A program made the position numbers and the translations under genes. From Pseudomonas sp. NBRC 111124 (GTDB lineage Bacteria; Pseudomonadota; Gammaproteobacteria; Pseudomonadales; Pseudomonadaceae), in the NCBI RefSeq assembly GCF_001320245.1, contig NZ_BCBA01000074.1, forward strand, positions 1 through 32,055: a stretch of 32,055 bases of DNA, read 5' to 3'. The notes beneath the pieces are model-generated. The model had not been told where the DNA came from, did not search any database, and was given only the letters and a program-made list of their open reading frames with translations. Position 1 is the stretch's first letter; each line of letters starts with the position of its first letter. This document shows positions 7,988-16,370 of this stretch, piece after piece.

Positions 7988-8015
7988 GCCCGTGCCTAAG
8001 GCGCGGGCTTTTTTT
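7988..8015 (+). terminator. Rho-independent terminator after the PepSY gene
   Basis: A nine-pair stem, GCCCGTGCC and GGCGCGGGC (one T-G wobble), with loop TAA, is followed directly by seven T. It ends the transcript of the PepSY gene. Confidence 0.9.
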
Positions 8016-8157
8016 CGTTAGTCATCCCAAACGGATTTCGGCGTTTCTGGGCCAGTCTCCTGGCAACGGAAGCAAGCGGCGGCTATCGACCCAGCTAACC
8101 TTGAGGTTTCTCCCCAAGGTCAAAGAGCAAGCTTTTCGCTCGTTCTAATAACAGGGA

Positions 8158-9294
8158 TTATGTCGATGGCTGTCTCGGAAAGCTCACTCGAAAAGTCGTG
8201 CCTTGCTCAGGGCTAGATACGACTTGAATGCTGCCGGCATGGCTGGCCGTGATTTCCTTGGCTATGAACAACCCTAGCCCTAGACCTTGGCTCTGCTCAC
8301 CGTCAGCACGACTTGCGCGTGTTAAGCGTGCTTCAGGATCAAATAGGTAGGTGATCTGGTCGGCAGAGATTGGTTTTCCCCAGTTGTGTACCTCAATTAC
8401 GGCCATGTTCTCAACGCAGCTAGCACCTACTCGAATCGGCCGCTCAACATCCCCGTGTCGTATGGCATTTACCATCAGATTGGATATCACCTGGCTCATG
8501 CGTAGCGGATCGACGCTCGCCGGCAGTGCATCGGTACGTTCGAAAACAACGTTAATCTGTGGATGGGCGAAGCAGACCTCTTGTACAACCCTGGCACACA
8601 ACGAAGTCAGATCGATATCCTGACGTTGCACCGTGATGCCCAGGCCCAGGTTGCATCTGGCGAGATCCAGTAGATCGTTTACCAACTGATTGGCACGTTC
8701 GGCACTCGTATCGATCTGCACCGCCAAGCTCTGTTCACGGTCTCCCCACTGCTTGGCTCTGGTAAGCAGCGCCGCTCCCATTTTAATGGCCGTTAGTGGT
8801 GATCGAAGATCGTGACCCAGTACCCCCAGCACCATTTTGCGTGTGGTATCGACAGCCTTGCCATAGGATGCGATGGACTCTACAAGAGCCTGATCGATAG
8901 CTTCGTTGAAACGGATTATTTCGGGTACACGATCCGCTTGATCGAGTGATGCTTCCTGTGAAAGCCAAAGCCTGAGCACGCTGGATCTGAGGGCTCTGTA
9001 CTCGGATACCATCTGATCGAGGGTAAATCCATCCAGAAGGCGAAGTACGGCATGAGTCTCAGCAGCGCTTTCGCCCTCAATAGCTGGGCCTAAACCCTGC
9101 GATTTATCGATCTCCTGCTGCAAGCTCTGTGGTGTATCCATATCGCGAGCCACGGCTTGGAGGATGAAGGCGGCATGATTTCTTAAGCCCTTGTCACTAA
9201 GCGCTTCGCGAGGTAATTCAACGGTACGAGCGAAATCCTCCCAAGCCTGCAGGATGCTGCCCATGTGCTGAGTGATGAATGTCGACAACCGCAT
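8158..9294 (-). CDS. Soluble sensor histidine kinase with RsbRD-like N-terminal domain
   Basis: A 378-aa kinase. Residues about 10-145 are all-helical and resemble the RsbRD/RsbU N-terminal sensory domain. The dimerisation/phosphoacceptor helix has LGHDLRSPLTAI with His161. The ATPase domain has the N box SNLMVNAIRHG (271-281) and the G box GLGLGLFIAKE (337-347). No membrane helix is present, so it senses something in the cytoplasm. There is no response regulator or receiver domain nearby, so it is an orphan. GGAGG lies about 9 nt before ATG 9294. In Pseudomonas, kinases of this shape are linked to general stress or biofilm control, but the partner here is not visible. Confidence 0.9.
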   Translation of the reverse strand: MRLSTFITQHMGSILQAWEDFARTVELPREALSDKGLRNHAAFILQAVARDMDTPQSLQQEIDKSQGLGPAIEGESAAETHAVLRLLDGFTLDQMVSEYRALRSSVLRLWLSQEASLDQADRVPEIIRFNEAIDQALVESIASYGKAVDTTRKMVLGVLGHDLRSPLTAIKMGAALLTRAKQWGDREQSLAVQIDTSAERANQLVNDLLDLARCNLGLGITVQRQDIDLTSLCARVVQEVCFAHPQINVVFERTDALPASVDPLRMSQVISNLMVNAIRHGDVERPIRVGASCVENMAVIEVHNWGKPISADQITYLFDPEARLTRASRADGEQSQGLGLGLFIAKEITASHAGSIQVVSSPEQGTTFRVSFPRQPST

Positions 9295-9466
9295 GCAGCC
9301 TGCCCTCCGTCCTAATCGCGTATCTTTTCCGTTGAGTCTGTAGAAGCGTAGCTCCCTGGCATCTGGTTGGTGACTTCCAGCGCAACGCGACTGATTTGAT
9401 ACTAAAGCAAGCGTCCGCTACGGGGCGACTGCTGTCACTCGCCAAAGGAATTGAGCACGCTGATAA

Positions 9467-9817
9467 TCTCGGCAGTTCAGCTCTGGGTTGCCCAGAGGCA
9501 TCCTCGTCGAACTGCTTTGTCCAACAGGCGATACGCTTTTGCTGACAAAGGCTGCGCATGAGGGGGCGGATTTACCGGGAGGGTTTCCGCTACAGCAAAG
9601 CGGAGGTGCTGTTGCTCGACCTCAGCCAGCGTAATGAGATTAGTGGTGACCTGTTCGGGCTGCTCAGCTAGTGGCGAGTGAGAAGCTGATGGGGGGGCAA
9701 TCCATGGACGATGGGAACGATGCGTCTGGCGAGCGCCCCGGTCGACCTGTCATGGGGATGATGAGCCAAAGCTTCACGACACGAGTTAATGAGCTCTGTA
9801 CTGTTTACTGCAAATAG
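9467..9817 (+). pseudogene. umuC: Decayed 3' end of a umuC/rulB error-prone polymerase gene
   Basis: Three short stretches in shifting frames spell the end of a UmuC/RulB protein. From 9494 the frame reads VELLCPTGDT and LLLTKAAHEG. After a frame change at about 9558 it reads RIYREGFRYSKAEVLLLDLS and then DLF, ending at TAG 9671. From 9680 another frame reads EKLMG and, at the end, MMSQSFTTRVNELCTVYCK before TAG 9817. These are the known order and wording of the UmuC little-finger and C-terminal region. The N-terminal polymerase part and umuD are absent. Several frameshifts and small deletions mean it is dead. In Pseudomonas rulB is a recurrent target for genomic islands, so this scrap may mark an old insertion site. 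Confidence 0.8.
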
Positions 9818-9834
9818 AGCGGGGCCATGAGCAA

Positions 9835-9860
9835 GGCCAGGGCTTCCAGCTCCCCTGGCC
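9835..9860. terminator. Hairpin between the umuC remnant and the next gene
   Basis: A perfect 8-pair stem GGCCAGGG / CCCTGGCC with a 10-nt loop lies between two convergent genes. There is no clear T run on either side, so termination is plausible but not certain. Confidence 0.4.
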
Positions 9861-9870
9861 CTAAACAACC

Positions 9871-10209
9871 TTACCGGTTGTCTTCAGTCATGCCGCTGTC
9901 TTCGTCCTGCACCGCTTGCGAAGCTTCGTCAATTTCGCTTTGGCCATTGTCCGATTTGGGCCCCGTGGTATGACCTCCCATGCCGCCTCTATGAGCTGTA
10001 CCAACTGCGCCCTGGTGATCGCTTTGGTACCCACCGCCTAAATCCTGACCATCTTGATGCAAATCTCGTTGAAGGTCGGATTCGCTCTCCGACAACTGTC
10101 CACCTCTTTGATCAGGCTCAGATGGTCGGTGTGGATCATTCTCGAAGCCATCAGGATTGTTTTGAGTGGTGCCACCTTGCTGACCGGTTTTTTCTTGATC
10201 GTTTGCCAT
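9871..10209 (-). CDS. Highly hydrophilic, probably disordered protein
   Basis: A 112-aa protein made almost only of Gly, Gln, Asn, Asp, Ser, Glu and His, with almost no aliphatic residues (starts MANDQEKTGQQGGTTQNNP). It should be intrinsically disordered, like bacterial hydrophilin or desiccation-type proteins; that comparison is by composition only. GAGG lies about 9 nt before ATG 10209. The Asp/Glu content makes it acidic. It stands alone on the minus strand, with a hairpin beyond its 3' end. Confidence 0.7.
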   Translation of the reverse strand: MANDQEKTGQQGGTTQNNPDGFENDPHRPSEPDQRGGQLSESESDLQRDLHQDGQDLGGGYQSDHQGAVGTAHRGGMGGHTTGPKSDNGQSEIDEASQAVQDEDSGMTEDNR

Positions 10210-10392
10210 GATCTCGCACCTCGTGTGGTCACACAGAGAGCCTGTGTGTTCTGGTGAGATGCTTGGCGAATTAGGGACGCTCCCTTTACTTTCGTATTAG
10301 CTGACCGGGTGCGCGAAAGATCGTGAAGCGCAACGAATCGTGTAATAAAGGTTGCTGCATAGCTTGTGCAGTTGTCCGCGCTCGGTATGCCA

Positions 10393-10584
10393 CTACCCGG
10401 CGTCCAAGAGAGGCAGGCGCTGCCTGATGTCGGCAATCAGCCGTCTACCTTCTGCCTCCATCAGATCGCCATAATTGGCAATGGCGGCACACCCTCGGCA
10501 CGTGAGGATAGCCTTCTTGTTCAACCTCTGTGGTACTACAAGGTCTTGCCCACCGCATTTGAGACATCTCAAGGTGACGCTCAC
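10393..10584 (-). CDS. Small zinc-ribbon protein
   Basis: A 63-aa protein with two Cys pairs, CLKC and CRGC, about 23 residues apart, the layout of a zinc ribbon. It resembles small putative zinc-binding proteins of the ECs_2282 type seen in mobile DNA. After the second pair comes a helix rich in Arg (EAEGRRLIADIRQRLP). The GTG at 10584 is preferred as start because GGAGAGG lies 6 nt upstream; ATG 10599 would add five residues but has no ribosome site. Likely roles are nucleic-acid or protein binding; unproven. Confidence 0.65.
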   Translation of the reverse strand: MSVTLRCLKCGGQDLVVPQRLNKKAILTCRGCAAIANYGDLMEAEGRRLIADIRQRLPLLDAG

Positions 10585-10750
10585 AGTTTTCCTCTCCATG
10601 GACGTTGATCAGAATCCTTCCCTCGCCGTGCTGATCACTAAACACGGTGCGGTACATGGAGTGTCGCGGTGTGCTGATCGTTCACTTTGAGACAAGGACT
10701 AGGCCGGGCATTTGAGTGTCGGCAACTAGCAAGCGGAGCGCGCAGCCCAT

Positions 10751-10865
10751 GGAGGGGCGGAGGCGTGAGGATGGAAGCCCGGTAGGGCCGTGACCCTGGC
10801 AGCGCCAGGGTGCGGTACACGACAGCCGCTCCCCCGAAAGGGGGGACACGCCCGAGGCCCCATCC
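10751..10865 (+). ncRNA. Compact structured RNA candidate (multi-branched, GNRA tetraloop)
   Basis: A G+C-rich non-coding block folds by eye into one closed multi-branched structure. The closing stem pairs GGA (10751-53) with TCC (10863-65), GGGGC (10754-58) with GCCCC (10857-61), and GGCGTG (10762-67) with CACGCC (10847-52). Inside are four hairpins: GCCC/GGGC (10777-88), CCCTGGC/GCCAGGG (10794-10810), GCGG/CCGC (10812-29), and CCCCC-GAAA-GGGGG (10831-44). GAAA is a GNRA tetraloop only when read on the plus strand, which sets the orientation. The sequence is reminiscent, from memory, of a conserved non-coding block found in integrative conjugative elements. No gene follows on the plus strand for over 3 kb, so it is either free-standing or a leader cut from its gene. 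Confidence 0.65.
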
Positions 10866-10886
10866 ACACAAAGCTGATGCAGGCGG

Positions 10887-11681
10887 CTATTGGCTGGATC
10901 GGCTATTTGTAGTGGATGGTGTAGCTGTTGAAGGGCGATGTAAATGGGCACCGGTTGGATCGGTGATTTGAATGACGTTACCGTGCTGCCAGCCATTCGC
11001 CTGGGGATCAGCATCAGGAATACGAATGTCAGCCCGCTCAGCTTTGGTTTTTGCAGCATCCACACCCAGGCGCCGATTGCGCTGTTCGACCATCGCCGGG
11101 CTAGCCTGGCCATCAGCGGTAAAGCCCATCATCAATTGCGGCACACCTACAGGCAGCGATTTATCCTGATCGGTGTGCCAGGTGTGCCATGTCTTCCCAT
11201 AAGTATGCGCCAGTCGCTCCATCAAGGCATGTTCAGCAGGAGCAGGGATGCCTGGGGCGATCAGCTGCCCAGACGCGACCTCGTAGCCATGACTGTGCCA
11301 CATCGCCTTCTCCTTGATTGGTAATCCGGCAAACAGCTTCTCGTCGATGATGTACTCGACGCCCATGATCTTCGCACACTTGGTATTGCCGTCGAATATC
11401 ACACACTGAATGACATCCTCGTTGAGGATGGAGCAGTAGTGATGCGCTTCCATTTGCACGTCCTGATGGCCGTTGTAGAAGTGAAATCCATCCAGGTAGG
11501 CGTTGATGGCCTCAATGGGCGGCTTGGACTGCAGCGTCGCGGCGCCGGTTTCCAGCAACTGGGTTTTTGCCGACTCTGGCCGGCCTGGTGCCTCCACAGG
11601 AGACTTCGTTTCGGGAGCGGCGCATGCCCACAGCAGAGTGCAGGCAAGGGGAAGAGTTATCGATTGGAATAGCTGTCGCAT
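10887..11681 (-). CDS. DUF1264 (OBAP-like) lipoprotein
   Basis: A 264-aa outer-envelope lipoprotein candidate. The N-terminus is a lipoprotein signal ending LLWACAA, with the lipidated Cys in a L-W-A-C lipobox. The DUF1264 core follows: a hydrated start (DGFHFYNGH, then EAHHYC), IGVEYII-type strand (GVEYIIDEKLF), the block MWHSHGYEV, and YGKTWHTWHTD with LPVGVPQLMMGF. His residues are numerous and conserved, as in the plant oil-body-associated OBAP relatives. The role is unknown in bacteria. The last 30 residues (Ser/Thr/Asn-rich) look added. The ATG at 11681 has AGAGG about 9 nt upstream; upstream in-frame starts give no signal peptide. Confidence 0.85.
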   Translation of the reverse strand: MRQLFQSITLPLACTLLWACAAPETKSPVEAPGRPESAKTQLLETGAATLQSKPPIEAINAYLDGFHFYNGHQDVQMEAHHYCSILNEDVIQCVIFDGNTKCAKIMGVEYIIDEKLFAGLPIKEKAMWHSHGYEVASGQLIAPGIPAPAEHALMERLAHTYGKTWHTWHTDQDKSLPVGVPQLMMGFTADGQASPAMVEQRNRRLGVDAAKTKAERADIRIPDADPQANGWQHGNVIQITDPTGAHLHRPSTATPSTTNSRSSQ

Positions 11682-11777
11682 GAGGAAGCCTCTGGCTGAT
11701 GTCCTTAGAGGACAGCTTTGGCCGATGAAGCGGACAGCCCAACGGACGAATGGCCCGAGTCGATGAGGAATGGCGGG

Positions 11778-11804
11778 CAAAAGAAAGCCCGCTGCTAGGC
11801 GGGC
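11778..11804 (-). terminator. Terminator downstream of the DUF421 gene (minus strand)
   Basis: Read on the minus strand, a six-pair stem GCCCGC / GCGGGC with loop ctagca-type bases is followed by TTTCTTTT. It lies about 120 nt past the DUF421 stop and upstream of the DUF1264 gene, so it separates the two. Confidence 0.7.
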
Positions 11805-11927
11805 AAGGGAGCTTCTATCACACGTAGGGATAGCTAACGCTCCCACATAGCATGTGAAAAGGGCGTGAATAAATCCGTCAGTGAAGACGGTGCCTGTCCA
11901 ACCCCCGCGCTATTAAGTGGATTAGGT

Positions 11928-12620
11928 CTAGCGGTTGCGCACGGTATCCAATGCAGGTGACCAGACGTTATGTCCGCAGCGTTCACACACGACTGAGTCT
12001 TGAGGTTCATGGAAGGTTGGGAAGCCGCAGCTGACGCAACAGTGAAGGCCCGCGTTCGGCGGTGCCAGGTACTCCGGACGATGTTCGACTGGGAGCACCG
12101 ACAGCCCTGGCCGGGTGTCATCTTGCCCATAGAAATACAGACTGAGATCGCCATCGGTTTCCAATAGGCCGAGTCGAACTTGGCCGAGATGCTCCACGCC
12201 TTGTTGGCGCAGCTCCATGAAGAGCTCGTTGGACGAGATGTTCAAATTCCGCAGCTAATGGATCTCGTACATTCCGTCCTTTACGACCGTGATGGGCAGT
12301 CCATCGATCCAGGCCTCGCATGTTTTGCTGCGCCTCATCATGTAGACGGTTCCGCGATAGAGCAGCAAGAGCGTAAGGAAAACCAATGCGACCGGGAGGA
12401 GGGGTACATCTTCATAAAAAGTCACATCGCCTGCGGCTGAGCCCAAGGTGAGGATCACCACGAGCTCGAATCGGGACAGCTGCCTGATTCCGCGTCGACC
12501 ACTGAATTTCAAAAAGAAGAACACGGCTAGAAACGCCGCTGAAACACGAAGGGCGACCTCCAAGAGGAAGGTCAGCGGGAACTCGCCAATGAGCATCCTT
12601 TGTAGATCAAATGAAACCAT
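11928..12620 (-). pseudogene. DUF421 (YetF-like) membrane protein split by an in-frame amber codon
   Basis: The frame from ATG 12620 gives an N-terminal half of 121 aa with three hydrophobic segments, the DUF421 signature FSGRRGIRQLSRFE and ILTLGSAAGD, and the start of the soluble domain (WIDGLPITVVKDG). It meets TAG at 12255-57. The same frame then continues without a shift as LRNLNISSNELFMELRQQGV, the normal second half of the family, to the end at 11928. So one codon breaks an otherwise intact 230-aa gene. The C-terminus carries an extra zinc ribbon (CVSC ... CERC). Restart at TTG 12245 is possible but would give only the soluble part. The gene may be inactive, or read through if an amber suppressor exists. 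Confidence 0.85.
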
Positions 12621-13264
12621 TCGCTGTACCCCGCCAGTTGCAATCTCCCGTTACAGACTGACCCGCAATTATCGATCTTGGTTCATGCGGCGGTGTCGGC
12701 GAGATCAGTAGACCTTTTGCCATACGTTGATTGGTGCAAGGCTTTGGATTCCATAGTAGCTGGGTGACGTGCGGTTAGATGGACGCGCGCTTCGGGACTG
12801 CGCCCATATCTATGTGGCAGCAGATCTTCGCCCTTGGACGAAGCTCCCAATTATTGGGGGGTGAGTTGCAGTTTGGGCAACTGAGCTGGGATTCACTGAA
12901 AGTAGCTATTTCATAAGTGCTCAACATGTCCGTAGACTCGCCGAGCTCAGATTGCGACGATGATGTCTTCGCGACCACACTTTTCTGAGCCGCCAATCAT
13001 CAATACCTGGTTTTGTCCGAGGTCATTGTCACTATCTGCATCTGAGCAGTCTGCAAGTGGCTTGGCACAAGAATGGCTGGTGTTTCGGTACTCCAATGGC
13101 GAAGTTGAATCCGTAGGCATCCATTGGCATTGCTGTCGACACCTTGAATCTGGCGGCCCCCCTGGGGAGGAGAAGGCGATTAGCCTGCCGGGATGTCCCA
13201 AGGGCAGGCAACAGCGGATGGGCATGCCCGATTATCTCCAGGCATGCTGTGTGGACGCTTGATG
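12621..13264. other. Gene-poor stretch
   Basis: About 640 nt without a convincing gene apart from the weak small frame at 12775-12927. Open frames on the plus strand (12960-13262) have no ribosome site and odd composition. No repeat or terminator was recognised. Confidence 0.5.
12775..12927 (-). CDS. Possible 50-aa unknown protein
   Basis: A short frame from ATG 12927 gives 50 aa with CPNC in the middle and CC later, a possible metal site. The ribosome site is poor (GGCGAG far upstream). No family is recognised. It is kept because of the Cys pattern and because no other gene occupies this stretch, but it could be chance. Confidence 0.3.
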   Translation of the reverse strand: MLSTYEIATFSESQLSCPNCNSPPNNWELRPRAKICCHIDMGAVPKRASI

Positions 13265-13966
13265 TTAGGATGCTTGGGCATCATTAGACTTTAGCAAATC
13301 GGCGATCTCAGCAGCGATCTCATCAATGGTGTGCACCGCGGTGCTGCGCGCCACCTTGTCCGCGATCGAAGAACTGAAATCCATCACCTGCTGCTTGGTG
13401 ATGTTGTGCCAAATCGGCAGCAATATCTGTTCGCCAGAAACCGAGCGGGTAACGATCCCGTCCAATTCGTAATTCGTCCATCCCTTCTTGATAAACGCTG
13501 GGGACAGAACCACAAGTCCAACGCGGCTATTAACCAAGCCTTTATCAATTTTTTGACGCAAGCTGTCCCCGATACGAAGTGTCATTTCGTCAAACCATAC
13601 CTTGAGCCCAACTGCAATCAACGCATTGGCCAATGGCCTGACAAACTCGTCCTTGTCCTCAGATGCATGAGATATGAACACGTCATAGGTTTGCCCGTTC
13701 GACTGCGCCGGAGTTGGAACCTCGCTGCGGACTAGGCTTGGTACCTCAGATAGCGGACGACGATAGATTTCCGGAACTCCACTGGGCAAAGCACGTGACG
13801 TGCGCCCCCCACCCCCACCAGATGAAGAGGATGATGACGGAGAAGAGTATGAGGTGGAGGAATATGAGCGTGCTCCATAGCCCCCATAGCGATTTCTACA
13901 CGCAGGACAATTTGCTGCCGCGCTTGCGGAGCGGTGACCCTTACTAGGTGCGGTGCATGTCGCCAT
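13265..13966 (-). CDS. TIR-domain protein with N-terminal Cys/His knuckle
   Basis: A 233-aa protein in three parts. Residues 4-23 hold Cys4, His11, Cys20 and Cys23 (MATCTAPSKGHRSAS, then CPAC), a likely small zinc knuckle. Residues 24-60 are a Ser/Gly/Tyr-rich flexible linker. Residues 93-228 are a TIR domain: YDVFISHASED, GLKVWFDEMTL with IGDSL, LVVLSPAFIKKGW, and Glu167 in NYELDG at the place of the catalytic Glu of NAD-cleaving TIR proteins. It could be an NADase used in phage defence, or a regulatory TIR. ATG 13966 fits the start of the conserved knuckle; GGAG is 11 nt upstream, slightly far. No Thoeris, CBASS or Argonaute partner is adjacent. Confidence 0.88.
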   Translation of the reverse strand: MATCTAPSKGHRSASAAANCPACRNRYGGYGARSYSSTSYSSPSSSSSSGGGGGRTSRALPSGVPEIYRRPLSEVPSLVRSEVPTPAQSNGQTYDVFISHASEDKDEFVRPLANALIAVGLKVWFDEMTLRIGDSLRQKIDKGLVNSRVGLVVLSPAFIKKGWTNYELDGIVTRSVSGEQILLPIWHNITKQQVMDFSSSIADKVARSTAVHTIDEIAAEIADLLKSNDAQAS

Positions 13967-14812
13967 ATCGATTCTGACTCCCCAAACGCAATGTGCGCCT
14001 TGTACGTGCCCTGCCTCAGTCATGGCATTAGCGGGACAATCCCATAGGTTCAGCGCTAGAAAATCATGCCAGTTTGAAGCGCCTAAACTGAAGGATTACT
14101 GATATCAACGTGCCATGCAACCCTTTTGGGGTATAGCGAAACGTGGATCGCTGGCAAGCAGCGGAAACTATGGAAGGAACTTTCGAGTGCGCTTGTGTGG
14201 CTGAATTGAACTCGGTTTCGTAGATACCTCGAACGGCTGCAAAGAATCGATTGCGGTCGGTCACCACTGGCTGTTTTCGACCCAGGGGTGCCAGTGCAGT
14301 TGCCAGTAATTATGTGGGAGTGGGCTTGTCCCGCGAAGCGGCCGGCCCATGCATTGGAGGTAGCTGGCACGGGCTACGCCCGTGTTCGCTGGGCAAGCCC
14401 GCTCCCACAAAAATCAACTCTGAGTTCACCGCCAGCAACGCGTCGTAGGCTAGCGGTCATCATTTACCTCTTTCTATCCAAAGCTCCCAAACGGGAGCGA
14501 TGGTCACGCTCAATTCCCAAAGCCTGTGGCCGTGGACGAAGACCGTGAGATACCCGCGTTGTGAGCTTCACTGGTACCCATCTCCCTGAGTAATAGATGA
14601 TCAGGCCACATGCTGGATCAGGGCCCGATGTGTTGTATCTCGAAGTAGCACTCCACCTCGTCTTTGGCCTACCTCTTTCGGCTGAATAACCTGCAGTTCC
14701 GTGGAGAAATCATTGTCGCTAGGGGCGAGACGGGATCAAATGATGCAGCCAGTTCAAGCTGTGATAGCGGCTATGTTAATGTGCCATCACGAAGCCAGTA
14801 AGGAATATTGTG
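13967..14812. other. Intergenic stretch with one REP pair
   Basis: About 850 nt without a supportable gene. It holds the REP inverted pair at 14313-14409. A 66-codon minus frame (14064-14267) has a protein-like start (TDRNRFFAAVRGI) but no ribosome site or known family; it could be a gene scrap. The 400 nt before the next gene show nothing recognisable. Confidence 0.5.
14313..14409. repeat. REP-type inverted pair, TGTGGGAG class
   Basis: TGTGGGAGTGGGCTTG at the left and CAAGCCCGCTCCCACA at the right are inverted copies (15 of 16 match), with the usual CGCGAAGCGG step inside. This is the common Pseudomonas REP doublet (REPIN layout) lying in an intergenic region. It differs from the class at 23028. 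Confidence 0.8.
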
Positions 14813-15820
14813 ATGGGTTGGAAAGGGACAGTTCGATCTCTGCAAGCGTCTGCAAGGCGAGCAGAACGTAATGCGCATCGCCGCCAACGTGAGCTGGAGA
14901 AGCGGCAGAAAGAGTTCGCGAGAATGGAGGCCCTCGAACAGGCGGCCTACGAAGTCGAGGTGTATGAGAACCACATTGATATCCTGCTCTCGATGCATAA
15001 GGAATGCGCTGAGCCGGTCAAATGGAAGAAGATTCTGTCCAAGCCTGAGCCTAAGCCGCCCGTGAAAAGCGGGGCCCTTGAACAGGCCGCTATGCAGGCC
15101 TCGGCGACTTATCGTCCAAACTTCTGGGCCAAGCTGTTTAAGTTGGAAAGCCGTCAGCGTGCGGCCCTCATCGCGAAAATCGCCACTGCCGCAACTGAAG
15201 ATGAACGGCTGTTCCAGGCGCAGTTTGAAGAATGGAAGACTCAGCATTCTGATTGGTCGGAGGAGCGGGACATTGCCCTGCGGATTCTTGATGGCGATCG
15301 CCAGGCAAAGCTCGACGCTATCGAGGCGTTCGAGTCGTTCGAGGAAATTTCGCACCTTGGCTCATCCATACAGATGATCGTTCATGAGGGAGGCGTGCTG
15401 GAAGCAAAGCTGGCTATTCACGGCTCGCACGTCATTCCCACCGAGATCAAATCGCTGCTCAAAAGCGGAAAACTGTCGACCAAGGCGATGCCTGCAGGCC
15501 GCTTCAACGAACTCCACCAGGATTACGTGTGCAGTTGCGCACTGCGGGTAGGCCGCGAGCTGCTGGCCATCTTGCCGGACGACCTCGTCATCGTTACGGC
15601 GATGGATAACGTGCTGAACAGCTCTACCGGGCACATGGAGGATCAGCCGATCCTCAGCGTTGCATTCTCCCGTGCCACTGTCGAAGGTCTTAACCTCGAA
15701 GCCATCGACCCTTCAGATGCGATGAAAAACTTTGTTCACAATATGAGCTTTAAAAAGGGTGCTGGCTTCTCGGCGGTAACGTCCTTAGACGCGCAGCGCT
15801 TTGCTCAGGTAGGTGTGTGA
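14813..15820 (+). CDS. Unknown 335-aa protein with basic N-terminal coiled coil
   Basis: A 335-aa soluble protein. Residues 1-45 are a strongly basic helix (RRAERNAHRRQRELEKRQKE) continuing into a coiled coil. The middle is Lys-rich with Pro (KPEPKPPVKSG), then another helix, and the last 160 residues form an alpha/beta domain (GGVLEAKLAIHGSHVIPTEIK, DQPILSVAFSRATVEGLN). No family is recognised. The ATG at 14813 has AAGGA 9 nt upstream. The mvaT-family gene follows 169 nt later on the same strand. The design of a basic coil plus a compact domain suggests a nucleic-acid or membrane-surface role; this is inference. Confidence 0.7.
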   Translation: MGWKGTVRSLQASARRAERNAHRRQRELEKRQKEFARMEALEQAAYEVEVYENHIDILLSMHKECAEPVKWKKILSKPEPKPPVKSGALEQAAMQASATYRPNFWAKLFKLESRQRAALIAKIATAATEDERLFQAQFEEWKTQHSDWSEERDIALRILDGDRQAKLDAIEAFESFEEISHLGSSIQMIVHEGGVLEAKLAIHGSHVIPTEIKSLLKSGKLSTKAMPAGRFNELHQDYVCSCALRVGRELLAILPDDLVIVTAMDNVLNSSTGHMEDQPILSVAFSRATVEGLNLEAIDPSDAMKNFVHNMSFKKGAGFSAVTSLDAQRFAQVGV

Positions 15821-15989
15821 AGCAGCACAGGCCTAATTAGTGAGATGGATATAGTTTCCTTATATTGCTGCTGAGCCTGCAAGTGCTGTTGTGGTGAACT
15901 AACTCCACGTTGCAGCATCAAATTCATTAGGCCCAGCTCCACATTTGGGTTAACCTGTAAGCACTTTTTTAAATACCTGAGGACTACAT

Positions 15990-16352
15990 ATGTCTCGTTT
16001 GGCAGAATTCCGAAAGCTTGAGCAGACCCTGGCCGCGCAGCTCGCTGAGCTCGAGGCGATGAAGGGCAGCACCGAGCTGAAGAAAGAAATCGAATTTGAA
16101 GAAAAGCTTCGTGATTTGCTGAACAAGTACGGCTTCAGCCTGCGTGACATCATCAACCTGCTGGATCCTCAAGCGGGTCGTCGTAGCGCCCCGGCTGTGG
16201 CAGAGAAATCGCCGCGTCGTGCACGCCAAGTTAAGCAGTACAAGAACCCGCATAACGGGGAGATAATCGAGACAAAAGGCGGCAATCACAAGCTGCTGAA
16301 AGAGTGGAAGGCGCAGTACGGGGCCGAAGAAGTAGAAGCTTGGGTTTCCTGA
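15990..16352 (+). CDS. H-NS-family nucleoid protein, MvaT/MvaU type
   Basis: A 120-aa xenogeneic silencer. Residues 1-60 are the coiled oligomerisation domain (MSRLAEFRKLEQTLAAQLAE). A Pro/Arg linker (KSPRRARQ) leads to the C-terminal DNA-binding domain with YKNPHNGEIIETKGGNHKLL; KGGN is the AT-minor-groove loop of MvaT. It should bind AT-rich DNA and repress acquired genes. P. putida carries several chromosomal members (Tur proteins), so a member inside accessory DNA is likely an extra one that acts on the island and on host targets. GAGG lies shortly before the ATG at 15990. A strong terminator follows. Confidence 0.93.
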   Translation: MSRLAEFRKLEQTLAAQLAELEAMKGSTELKKEIEFEEKLRDLLNKYGFSLRDIINLLDPQAGRRSAPAVAEKSPRRARQVKQYKNPHNGEIIETKGGNHKLLKEWKAQYGAEEVEAWVS

Positions 16353-16370
16353 TTTATTGTTGCTGCACTC

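Noticed and set aside
9668..9868. 66-codon minus frame over the umuC remnant
   Set aside because: The plus strand carries recognisable UmuC wording here; the minus frame does not resemble a protein.
10638..11113. Minus-strand frames crossing the structured RNA block
   Set aside because: They overlap the clear DUF1264 gene or the RNA stems and show no protein-like motif.
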